Source: Candidatus Anammoximicrobium sp.
GTDB taxonomy: Bacteria; Planctomycetota; Planctomycetia; Pirellulales; Pirellulaceae
NCBI GenBank assembly: GCA_012515235.1
Contig: JAAYYU010000255.1
Span: 1-64,000, forward strand
DNA length: 64,000 nt
Reading direction: 5' to 3'
Both the position numbers and the translations under genes were made by a program. Positions 38,752-47,754 of this stretch are shown one piece after another. The stretch's first letter is position 1. Every line of letters starts with the position of its first letter. The notes beneath the pieces are model-generated. The model saw only the letters and a list, made by a program, of their open reading frames with translations. It was not told the origin of the DNA and ran no database searches.

Positions 38752-40011
38752 TTGAACAGTCCGGATATCTCTGCGGGCGGACCCATCGAGGACGCCAAGC
38801 CGGCAGCAGTCGCTGATCGCCAAAGCGCGTTGGGCGAACGGGTGCGCTCGTTGCGTCTGCCGCCCGAGGTCCGCGCGCATCGTCCGGAAGCGCACCTCGT
38901 GCCGTGGATGCTGTGCCTGCTTTTGGCCGGCGCGGCGGGCGGACTGGGCTACCTGTACTACCAGGAGGTGCAGCGCGGCGCCGCCGACAACGGTGGCTCG
39001 ACCGCCGCGCCGCCGGCCAGCGGGAAAGCGAAACAGGCGACGAACTCGCCACCGGCGAAATCCCCCGCCCCCGCCGCGGCGAGCGTCCCCGATCCCATTG
39101 CACTGGAAGCCAAGGGCTACGTCATCCCGCACCGGGAGATCCTGGTCAGCCCGCAGGTGAGCGGACGCCTGTTGAAAGTGCTCTTTGAGGAAGGCCAACG
39201 CGTCGAACAGAACCAGGTGCTGGCCGAAATCGAGACGACGGAGTTTGCTGCGGAGCATCAGCGGGCGCTGGCGCTGCTGGAATCAGCCCGGCAGCGCCTG
39301 CGGGAATTGGAGGCCGGCAACCGGCCGGAGGAGATCGCCCAGGCCGAGGCGGAATTGGCCGAAGCGGACGCCCAACTGCCGCAGGCCGAGGCGGAATGGA
39401 AGCGGAATTCCGAGTTGCGCCAGTCGCGCACGATTTCCCCGCTGGTGTTTGAACAGTCGGAAGCGGCCTACCTGGCGTTGAAGAAGAAAGTCGAGCGTCT
39501 GCAGGCAGCGGTGACATTGATGCGCAAAGGGCCCCGCGAGGAACGGATTGCGGCGGCGCGGGCGGACGTCCGACAGGCCGAAGCCGAACTGGTGCGCGCC
39601 CAATGGCGGCTGGATAACTGCACCGTCCGCGCTCCCATCGCCGGCACGATTCTCCGCAAAAATGCGGAGGAGGGAAATATCGTCAACCCCGTGGCGTTCA
39701 ACGGGTCGTACAGCCTGTGTGAAATGGCCGACCTGTCGGACCTGGAAGTCGATCTGTCCATCCAGGAACGCGACATTGCCCGCGTCTTCGTCGGGCAGGC
39801 CTGCCGGGTGCGGGCGGAAGCCTTCCCCGACCGGACCTATCGGGGCGTCGTCTCGCGGCTGATGCCCATCGCCGACCGGGCCAAAGGCGCCATCCCGGTC
39901 CGAGTCCAACTGACGGTGCCCGCCGAGGAGGAGGGCGTCTACCTGAAGCCCGAAATGGGCGCCGTCGTGACCTTTCTGGCTGCCCCTGACGGCGCGGAAC
40001 GGTTAAGATAG
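38752..40011 (+). CDS. HlyD-family membrane fusion / periplasmic adaptor protein
   Basis: Single TM, coiled-coil region RALALLESARQRLRELEAGNRPEEIAQAEAEL, WRLDNCTVRAPIAGTILRKNAEEGN; TTG start is uncertain (ORF extends to 38662). Confidence 0.8.
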   Translation: MNSPDISAGGPIEDAKPAAVADRQSALGERVRSLRLPPEVRAHRPEAHLVPWMLCLLLAGAAGGLGYLYYQEVQRGAADNGGSTAAPPASGKAKQATNSPPAKSPAPAAASVPDPIALEAKGYVIPHREILVSPQVSGRLLKVLFEEGQRVEQNQVLAEIETTEFAAEHQRALALLESARQRLRELEAGNRPEEIAQAEAELAEADAQLPQAEAEWKRNSELRQSRTISPLVFEQSEAAYLALKKKVERLQAAVTLMRKGPREERIAAARADVRQAEAELVRAQWRLDNCTVRAPIAGTILRKNAEEGNIVNPVAFNGSYSLCEMADLSDLEVDLSIQERDIARVFVGQACRVRAEAFPDRTYRGVVSRLMPIADRAKGAIPVRVQLTVPAEEEGVYLKPEMGAVVTFLAAPDGAERLR

Positions 40012-40066
40012 CGGGCCAAGCACCGCAGTGCAGTTCAGGAACACACGGCTTGGCAAGGAGATCGCA

Positions 40067-41089
40067 ATGGACAAGAAACTGGGGGTGGCCATTCACGGGG
40101 TCGGGGATGTGGCGTTCGCGCATGCGGCCAGTTGGCTGCGCAATCCGCACGTGCAGATCGTTTCGGTCAGCAGCCGGCGGCGAGAAAGCGCCCAGCGGCT
40201 GATCGACAAGTACGGGCTCGCTTGCCCCGCACGGGACAACGTCGACGAAGTGCTAGCCGATCCGCGCGTGGACATCGTCAACATCAGCGGCCCGAACCAG
40301 ATTCACACCCCCCTGGGCATCGCGGCGGCCCAGGCCGGCAAGCATCTGCTGGTCGAAAAGCCGATGGCGATCACCCTGGACGAAAATCGGGCGTTGCGGG
40401 ACGCCGTCGCGCGGGCGGGCGTCAAGAGCATCGTCAGCTTCGTGCTCCGCTGGAACCCGCTGCTGGAATCGCTGCGGTCGCTGCTGACCGCCGGCGCGAT
40501 CGGGGAGTTGCTGTACATCGAAATCGACTACTGGCACGGCATCGGCCCCTGGTACAGCGGCTGGGAATGGGCGCATACGTTCAAGACGGGCGGCAGCGCC
40601 ACGCTGCTGGCCGGTTGCCACGCCCTGGATGCCGTCAGATTCCTGTCCGGGCGCGAAGTCGTCGAGGTATCGGCGATGTCAAACAACAAAAAACAACTCT
40701 ACGAATACGACGCGAACGTGGTTGCCACCATGAAACTGGACGACGGCACGATCGCCAAGTCGTCGGTGCTGCTGGACGCGGACATCCCGTATGCGTTCAA
40801 TATCGATCTGATCGGCACCGAGGGCTCGTTGCGAGACAACCGCTTGTGGTCCAAACGGCTGTTGCCCGGCCAGCGGAGTTGGGCGACCATCCCCACGATC
40901 CTGCCGGATTCGGGCGACGTCCACCATCATCCGTTCGACGCCCAGATCAACCACTTTGTGGATTGCATCCGGCAAGATCACGAATCGCACTGTAACGTAG
41001 CGGACGCCTACCGCACCCACGAACTGTGCCTGGCCATCGACCGCTCGGCGGCGGAGGGCGGCCGCGTGGTCCGATTGCCGCTGGAGTGA
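40067..41089 (+). CDS. Gfo/Idh/MocA family oxidoreductase
   Basis: LGVAIHGVGDVAFAHAASW; GKHLLVEKPMAITLDENRAL. Confidence 0.9.
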   Translation: MDKKLGVAIHGVGDVAFAHAASWLRNPHVQIVSVSSRRRESAQRLIDKYGLACPARDNVDEVLADPRVDIVNISGPNQIHTPLGIAAAQAGKHLLVEKPMAITLDENRALRDAVARAGVKSIVSFVLRWNPLLESLRSLLTAGAIGELLYIEIDYWHGIGPWYSGWEWAHTFKTGGSATLLAGCHALDAVRFLSGREVVEVSAMSNNKKQLYEYDANVVATMKLDDGTIAKSSVLLDADIPYAFNIDLIGTEGSLRDNRLWSKRLLPGQRSWATIPTILPDSGDVHHHPFDAQINHFVDCIRQDHESHCNVADAYRTHELCLAIDRSAAEGGRVVRLPLE

Positions 41090-41206
41090 CCGGCGCAGGG
41101 CCGCCGATTCCCGCGGGTGTCAAGGGCGGTCGCGGTCTCCCTTCTCCGAATTTCTGTTTTTTTGCCTTGGTGCTTGCCTTCCGCGCGGCGTTCTGCTGGA
41201 ATTGGT

Positions 41207-41234
41207 TCGGGACCGGACTACAGGCCGGTCCCGA
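41207..41234. terminator. Strong hairpin downstream of the oxidoreductase
   Basis: TCGGGACCGG-ACTACAGG-CCGGTCCCGA, perfect 10-bp stem. Confidence 0.45.
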
Positions 41235-41310
41235 CAAGCGCCGCCTGCACCGTTCGAAAAACGAGTTCCTAACCGTTCCGGCTTGATGCATTTCAAGGGA
41301 GGGTCTTTCG

Positions 41311-42744
41311 ATGTGTGAACAGTGTACGAGACGAGAGTTTCTGGGAACCGGCGTGGCGGCCGGAGGTTTGATGCTCGCCAGTGCGACCTGGACGCACGCT
41401 TGGACCTCGGATACGCCGCCCAAGCCACCGAAGAAGTCGCGGATCTGCGTCATGTTCGCCGGCAATCCGGGACCCGAAGACCGCGGCTGGAACGCCGATC
41501 CCAAACAGCTGGAAGCCATGAAAGCCCGCTTGGTCGAGGCGGAAAAGGCGCTGGGGAACATCGAACTGCTGATCGGCCAATCGATCAACGCCGAGCAGAC
41601 GGCGGCCTTGATAAAGCAAGCGGGCCCCGGCACGCCGGTGCTGGCCATTAACCTGAACTGCTTCGCCTTGACGCGGCTGGTGCAGCCGGTCCTCGACGCC
41701 AACCATCCGATGATCGTCTTTTCGCTGCCGGCCAGCGGCCACGATTGGATGTATCCTCATCGGTGGCAGCGGCAGGGCCATCCAGTCACCCTGTTTCCTA
41801 CCGGCAACCTGGATGAACTCGAACGAGCGCTGCGTCTGTTGCGGGTCATCCCCATGATGCGTCAGACCCGAATCCTGCTGTTCCCGCCCGCCCGCGGCAC
41901 CGCGCCCGCCCAGTCGCCGGACGAAGTCAAGAAGCGGTTGGGGGCCGACGTGGTGGCCGTCGACGAGAAGACATTCAACGACCTGATCGCCGCCGCCGAC
42001 GAGAAGACGGTTGCAGCCGAGACCGAACGCTGGACCAAAGGGGCCAAGGCCATCATCGAGCCCAACGCGGAGGACATCGCCAAGGCGGCCCGCGTCAGTA
42101 TCGCGCTGCAAAACCTGATGAAACAGCAGCACGCCCAAGGACTGGCCATCGGCACCTGCATGGGCTGGTTGGCGAAAGGCTTTCCCTGCCTGGGCTTTGC
42201 CCGTCTCCGCGACGCCGGCTTCCCCGCCGCGTGCGAAGGCGACATGGACTCGCTGTTGACCATGCTGCTGTTCCAATACGCGGCGGATCGTGCCAGCTTC
42301 CAGGGTAACGCGACCTTCGATACCTCGCGCAACGCGCTGTGGACCGCCCACTGCACCGCGCCGCTGCAACTGGACGGCCCGGACAGCCCGCCGGCGCCCT
42401 ACCTGCTGCGGGGACATTCCGAGGTGGGCGGCAGCGGCTGCGTGCCCGAAGTCCATTACCGTGTCGGCGAAACGATCACGCGCGGGAAATTGATCAACCT
42501 GGATACGATCCTGTGCTCCACCGGCAAGATCATCGAAGTACCGGAAAAATCCGTGCGCGGCTGTCGCACCCAAATCGTTACCGAAGTGCGCGACGCAGCC
42601 AAGATGGCGGCCAACTGGAGCAGTGTGCTGCAGACGGAGGATGCCATGACGCTGCTGCACCGGGTCGTGGTCTACGGCGACCACATGGACAGCATCCGCC
42701 ACCTGGCGCGGCTGATGAACATGAACGTCGTCGAGGAAGGTTGA
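41311..42744 (+). CDS. Tat-exported L-fucose/L-arabinose isomerase-fold protein
   Basis: CTRREFLGTGVAAGGLMLASA; GTCMGWLAKGFPCLGFARLRDAGFPAACEGDMDSLLTMLL resembles fucose-isomerase-superfamily proteins. Confidence 0.55.
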   Translation: MCEQCTRREFLGTGVAAGGLMLASATWTHAWTSDTPPKPPKKSRICVMFAGNPGPEDRGWNADPKQLEAMKARLVEAEKALGNIELLIGQSINAEQTAALIKQAGPGTPVLAINLNCFALTRLVQPVLDANHPMIVFSLPASGHDWMYPHRWQRQGHPVTLFPTGNLDELERALRLLRVIPMMRQTRILLFPPARGTAPAQSPDEVKKRLGADVVAVDEKTFNDLIAAADEKTVAAETERWTKGAKAIIEPNAEDIAKAARVSIALQNLMKQQHAQGLAIGTCMGWLAKGFPCLGFARLRDAGFPAACEGDMDSLLTMLLFQYAADRASFQGNATFDTSRNALWTAHCTAPLQLDGPDSPPAPYLLRGHSEVGGSGCVPEVHYRVGETITRGKLINLDTILCSTGKIIEVPEKSVRGCRTQIVTEVRDAAKMAANWSSVLQTEDAMTLLHRVVVYGDHMDSIRHLARLMNMNVVEEG

Positions 42745-42827
42745 ACCGGCACGCTTCGCTTGTCCGGCGGGCCAGACGCCGGCAAGGCCAGACGCCCGGT
42801 GCAGGCTCTCCTGGGCCGGAAACTTGC

Positions 42828-42865
42828 GCAGAAGCCCGGCTGGTTCCGAAAAGCCGGGCTTCTGC
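42828..42865. terminator. Strong hairpin downstream of the isomerase-like gene
   Basis: GCAGAAGCCCGGC (42828-42840) ... GCCGGGCTTCTGC (42853-42865), perfect 13-bp stem. Confidence 0.5.
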
Positions 42866-42950
42866 CGATGCGTGCCTTGGGGACGCACGCAACAAACCGA
42901 GGTCCTCCAGGGTTATCAACCGCAGCCATTGCAATTCCCAGGCAAGCTCC

Positions 42951-45836
42951 ATGATCTCCACATTCTCCCCGCCGCGGCCAGCCGGCACCGGTGCCAAACA
43001 GTCGCTTCGCAGAAAAAGGCACCGCTTGCCGGTCCGTGGCTGGCTGACGGCACTGGCGGTATTGCTCCTGACTGGCGTCGCAGGGGCCGAACCTTGCACG
43101 CTATACAAACCCCGGCACATCGCCACGGCCAAGGCCAACCTCGAGCGTTACGCCTGGGCCCAGGGGGTGCTCAAGAGCTACCGCAGCAGCCTGGACTTCT
43201 CGCTGAAACTGGACCGCGAGTACTTCCGCCGGATCGTCCCGGACCTCACCCCCGGAAGCACCTACGGCCAGGTCTGCCCGGCCTGTGTCAACCAAAAGTG
43301 TTCGATGGGCGAGACTGGCGTGTGGCAGTGGAACATCCGCCAGCCCGACCAGTTGCGGTGCAAGTACTGCAAGACCGTGTACCCGAACGAGAAGTACCCC
43401 GAGACGGGACGCTTGGACTGTCCGCGGATGGGCCAGAGCTTTACCTATTATATCAACCCGGAGCAGCAGGCGCATCCCGACGAGGACTTGGGCAACCACG
43501 CGTACCTCTGGGCCGGCCGCCCGATTCAAGTGAGTTTTTCGGGCGTGATCCGAGCCCAGAAGCTGTCGTGGACTCTGCAGTTGCCGTTACGGCTGGCCAA
43601 GCTGTATGCGCTGACCGGCGAAACGCCTTACGCCGAACGGACGGCCTGGATTCTCGAACGGCTGGCCGAGGTCTATCCCAAGTACTTGTATCACAGCTAC
43701 GGCGGCTGCTTCGCCGACCTGGAGCCGGCCGAGGTCGCGCGGGAGATGGGGCGCCATCCGCGGGCCGGCCATTTTCCGCCGGGCGTGATCTGCCATCCGG
43801 CCGAACGGATGCGAGTGCGGTTCAAAGACGGCGGGGGCGCCCTGGACGCCGGCTTCTGGGGCGCAGGCCGCTTGACCACCGGCGCGGGCGGCGAGGGCGA
43901 CGCGCTGCTGTCAATCACCGTCGCCTACGACCTGACCCGCGACGCCAAGGATCCCGACGGCCGGCCGATCTACTCTGCCGACATGGCCCGGCGAATCACC
44001 GAGGACCTGATCCTGGCCGGCTGCGCCGACATGGAGAACTACAACGACATCAACAACAAGTGCGCTCCGGGACGAGCGCTGAGCGGCGCGGTCGGAATCC
44101 TGTTCGGTCAGCCGGAGCGCGTGCGGCGGGCCAGGGAGGGCATCGAGTTGCTGCTGGAACAGTGCTTCCACTTCGACGGCTTCTGCAAGGAATCCCCCAG
44201 CTATTCCAGCATGCACCTGAGCAACATGGGCGACATTCCGGATCTGCTGTCGGGCTATTCCGACCCGCCCGGCTACACTCCGCCCGTCGGCGAGCGCTTG
44301 CAGGACTTCGATGCCTATCAGCATCTGCCCCGCTACCGCCTGGCCCTCCAGAGCATGGCCCAGATGCTGCGGCCTGACCGGAAGATGCCCGTCCTCGGCG
44401 ACACCCACAGCGGCAGCGGCCTGAGCGCCCAGTATGTCGAGATCCTGGCCGACCATTACGGATCGCGTTACGCCAAGCTGCTGGAGACAGTGCTCGGCGG
44501 GCCGCTGGACCAGAAAGGCAGCGAGTACGCGCTCTGGCACCGCGACCCGGAACTGAAAGCCCCGACCGGCGAGGGCGACCTGGATCTGCGGACGGAGTAC
44601 TTCCCCGGCTGGCAAGTGGGCGTGCTGCGGAGCGGCAACGACGCCAGCCAAACCGCCTTTTACTTCAACGGCTACTGCGCGCACGGACACCGGCACGAGG
44701 ACACGCTGGGCGTGATCTACCACGCCTATAACCAGGAGTTGGCTTCCGACCGCGGCTATATCTGGGACGATCCGCGGAACGCGTGGACCAGGAGCACCCT
44801 GGCACACAACCTGGTCACCGTCGATGGCAAAAGCCAGAACGCCAGGCAGCGGCGTTCGCGGCTGGAGTTGTTCGGAATTTCGCCGGGCGTCGAAGTAATC
44901 CAGGCCTCGGCGGACGCTTATGCCGAATGCTCCGAATACCGTCGCACCTGTGCCTTGGTCCGCCTGCCGCAGGGTGGCAACTATGTCGTCGACCTGTTCC
45001 GCGTCCGGGGCGGCCGAATGCACCAGTACGGCCTGAACGGCAACGGCCGGTTCGTCGGGCTGGAAGGTTTAGAGCCGAAGGCGATCGACGAAGAAATCCG
45101 CTGGCTGGCGAATCTCCGCGCGGTGCCGAAGCCGCCCCAGGTCTGTAGCGCCGTGTGGGATTGCGACGGGACCCGACTGCAGGCGTGGCTGCTCGGACCA
45201 CTGGACCGGCTCGTGGTGGCCGACGCACCGGGCTGGCGCAGTTTTCGGGGCGATCAACTGAACGCGCCGCCGATCACGCAAATCCTCGCCGAACGCCAGG
45301 GCACGCAGGACTTGCAGAGTCTGTATGCCGCCGTGCTGAGTCCGTTCCAGGGGGACGCTTCGCCGATCCGTGCCGTGCGACTGGTGCCCGCGGAGCCGCA
45401 GACCGATCAAGCCGTGGCGGTCGCCGTCGAGCGTGACGGCGGCACCGATTATGTGCTGTCCTCCCTGGACGACCAGCCGCACCGCTTCGGTCCGCTCCGC
45501 CTGACCGGCCGGTTCGGCCTGGCCACCCTGGACAGCTCGGGGCAACTGGTTCGAGGTTACCTGTTGGAAGGCGTCGAACTGAGCGCCGGCAGCCGGAAAC
45601 TGACCGCGCCCGCCGCCCGACTCACGAGGAAGATCACCAAGGTGGACGAGCGACAGATCGAACTCGACTCGCCGTTGCCCGCCGAAGCAACCCGGCCGGG
45701 GCGGTATCTCCTGAGCGGCGAAACGGGATTTGAAATCGAGCAGGTCGAGGGCAACCGGCTTACGCTCCGCAGCTATCCATTCGTGGGCGGCCAGGAACTG
45801 ATGCTGCCTGCGGAGGTGTGTTGGGACAGGCCCTGA
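42951..45836 (+). CDS. Exported heparinase II/III family protein
   Basis: Signal RGWLTALAVLLLTGVAGAEP; alpha-toroid-like region ECFHFDGFCKESPSYSSMHLSNMGDIPDLL; FNGYCAHGHRHEDTLGVIYHAYNQELASDRGY. Confidence 0.75.
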   Translation: MISTFSPPRPAGTGAKQSLRRKRHRLPVRGWLTALAVLLLTGVAGAEPCTLYKPRHIATAKANLERYAWAQGVLKSYRSSLDFSLKLDREYFRRIVPDLTPGSTYGQVCPACVNQKCSMGETGVWQWNIRQPDQLRCKYCKTVYPNEKYPETGRLDCPRMGQSFTYYINPEQQAHPDEDLGNHAYLWAGRPIQVSFSGVIRAQKLSWTLQLPLRLAKLYALTGETPYAERTAWILERLAEVYPKYLYHSYGGCFADLEPAEVAREMGRHPRAGHFPPGVICHPAERMRVRFKDGGGALDAGFWGAGRLTTGAGGEGDALLSITVAYDLTRDAKDPDGRPIYSADMARRITEDLILAGCADMENYNDINNKCAPGRALSGAVGILFGQPERVRRAREGIELLLEQCFHFDGFCKESPSYSSMHLSNMGDIPDLLSGYSDPPGYTPPVGERLQDFDAYQHLPRYRLALQSMAQMLRPDRKMPVLGDTHSGSGLSAQYVEILADHYGSRYAKLLETVLGGPLDQKGSEYALWHRDPELKAPTGEGDLDLRTEYFPGWQVGVLRSGNDASQTAFYFNGYCAHGHRHEDTLGVIYHAYNQELASDRGYIWDDPRNAWTRSTLAHNLVTVDGKSQNARQRRSRLELFGISPGVEVIQASADAYAECSEYRRTCALVRLPQGGNYVVDLFRVRGGRMHQYGLNGNGRFVGLEGLEPKAIDEEIRWLANLRAVPKPPQVCSAVWDCDGTRLQAWLLGPLDRLVVADAPGWRSFRGDQLNAPPITQILAERQGTQDLQSLYAAVLSPFQGDASPIRAVRLVPAEPQTDQAVAVAVERDGGTDYVLSSLDDQPHRFGPLRLTGRFGLATLDSSGQLVRGYLLEGVELSAGSRKLTAPAARLTRKITKVDERQIELDSPLPAEATRPGRYLLSGETGFEIEQVEGNRLTLRSYPFVGGQELMLPAEVCWDRP

Positions 45837-45925
45837 CCGCGTCCGGCACGCACCAGGGGGCCGGCAGCCCGCGGCCTCGTCGTCTTGAAACCGGCAAAAT
45901 CGGCGGCGGCGGCCGGTCTCGCGGA

Positions 45926-46516
45926 CTACCGACCGGACTGCCGACCGCCAGCCTGAACAACGGGCGGCCACGGACGGGACACCCGGTACGCCCGCCGTTG
46001 CTGCTCGTCTGCCAGCAGAGGTTCGCTCGTGACGATCAACGAGTTGAAACGCAAGTGCGGCCCGAATTCAACTTGCCATTCCAGGCCGGTGAACTCGTAG
46101 AACAGGATCGACTCGTCTTCGTCACTGTCCCGCCAATAGTACGGTCCCAAGCTGTCGACAAAGCCCTTTTGATCCAAGGCGTGCAAATCGAGCCGGCAGC
46201 CTGCCCCCGCGAAAACCGGACCGCTGAATGGCCGAAACCGCGGCTCGGAGGGGTCCCGCAGCACAATCCGATAAGCAGTGATGCATCGAGTTGAAAGGCT
46301 GAAACTGACGGTCAAGCCCGCAGAAGAATAGACCAATTCGCCGGAGCGATGAGTCCCCAGGTTTTCATCGGGTCCCAAAAGAGAAAGACGGTCCAACGGC
46401 TCGCCCAGACGGACGCCATGCAGCGTTGCCGCGTCCAGATCGAAGGCCAACGGCTGGCTCAGGCCAGCTTGCCAGGTCCGCGTCGGATTGCGGCGTCCCA
46501 AAAGGAACTCCAGCAT
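45926..46516 (-). CDS. Hypothetical protein (196 aa)
   Basis: Complete ORF with start in a plausible position, no recognised domain. Confidence 0.45.
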   Translation of the reverse strand: MLEFLLGRRNPTRTWQAGLSQPLAFDLDAATLHGVRLGEPLDRLSLLGPDENLGTHRSGELVYSSAGLTVSFSLSTRCITAYRIVLRDPSEPRFRPFSGPVFAGAGCRLDLHALDQKGFVDSLGPYYWRDSDEDESILFYEFTGLEWQVEFGPHLRFNSLIVTSEPLLADEQQRRAYRVSRPWPPVVQAGGRQSGR

Positions 46517-46807
46517 CGTTCACCTTGCCTTTCGGTACTCGCCGGCCTACGCCACAGCGCGGCCACGCGCTCGCCTCCCGAATCCAGCCAGCCGGAACTC
46601 CCACACGCTCGTCGGCAAGACGGCCCGCCGCAGCCTCCAAGTATCCCAGGCCTCACGTCCGCGGGCAACCGGCCGGCGCGGGCCAGCGGACCAGGCCCAA
46701 CCGGGCGCGGGTCTTGAAAGACCTCCCGCGATGGCGCATGTTGATGGATCATCGGCGGTGTTCGAGACAACGTCCGGGCCGTTCCTTCATCCCCACAGGC
46801 ATCCACG

Positions 46808-47497
46808 ATGAACAAGACACTGCTGGCGATCGGCGCGCACTACGACGACTGCGTGTTCGGCATTCCGGGAATCCTCTTGCAAGCCTTGCGCCGGCACGAT
46901 CGCGTCGTGATCCTCAATCTGATCGGCGACTACAACCGCTGGGCGCCCGTGGCGGGCCGCGCTCAGGAACTGCGCGCGACGAGCATCCGGCTGGCGTTGG
47001 AACGCGGCATGGAGATGCGTTTTCTCGAATACGCTTCAATGCAATTCAGCGTGAACGCGGAGACCGCGCGTGCCGTGGCCGAGGTCGTGGCGGACGTCAA
47101 ACCGGACGTCGGACTGATGTTGTGGGACCACGATCGTCATCCCGACCACGAAACGGCAGCCGCCCTGAGCAAGCTGGCTCTGCGGCAACCGGGCATGATC
47201 CTCGGCCGCGACGGCGTCAAGGCGCCCCGCCATGTCTATGCGTACGACAACGGCCCCGGCCATACCATCGGCTTTGAGCCGAATACGTTCGTCGATGTCA
47301 CTAACGACTGGCTGGCGGCGATCGAATGGCTGGGACAGCTGATGGCGTTTGTGCGCCAACGTCCCTACAACCCGCAGTCGCCCGATGCGGCAGTGAACGT
47401 TAAGGAAACACTGGCCCGCTATCGAGGCCTGACCTGCGGCGTCAAGTACGCCGAAGCCGTCTGGGCTGCCGGTGCTTACCCACGTGAGATCCCGTGA
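46808..47497 (+). CDS. PIG-L family deacetylase (HYDD variant)
   Basis: TLLAIGAHYDDCVFGIPG; MLWDHDRHPDHETAA. Confidence 0.75.
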   Translation: MNKTLLAIGAHYDDCVFGIPGILLQALRRHDRVVILNLIGDYNRWAPVAGRAQELRATSIRLALERGMEMRFLEYASMQFSVNAETARAVAEVVADVKPDVGLMLWDHDRHPDHETAAALSKLALRQPGMILGRDGVKAPRHVYAYDNGPGHTIGFEPNTFVDVTNDWLAAIEWLGQLMAFVRQRPYNPQSPDAAVNVKETLARYRGLTCGVKYAEAVWAAGAYPREIP

Positions 47498-47754
47498 GCG
47501 TCGTTCGAGAAACAACGGCCCACTGTCTACTGCAGATCCTCCCATACAGCGTGATGGCCGCTTTGACGAGGGGCACGTTATTTCTTAAACGATGCCAATC
47601 GGGAGACCATCGCCAGCACACTACCGGCCGCAGCCGGCAATCCGGAACCTTGATCCGACAGCGTTCACACAGGGGCGATTGATTTGTTTGCCGGGTGGCG
47701 TGACAATAAGCGCGTCCGTGATCAACTGAACCGTTTCCCCCGGAGGCGAATGCC

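Noticed and set aside
42339-42950. N-terminal ~200 aa of the 1165-aa ORF 42339..45836
   Set aside because: Overlaps the supported 41311..42744 CDS in another frame; a signal-peptide-like start at 42951 fits a heparinase-type protein.
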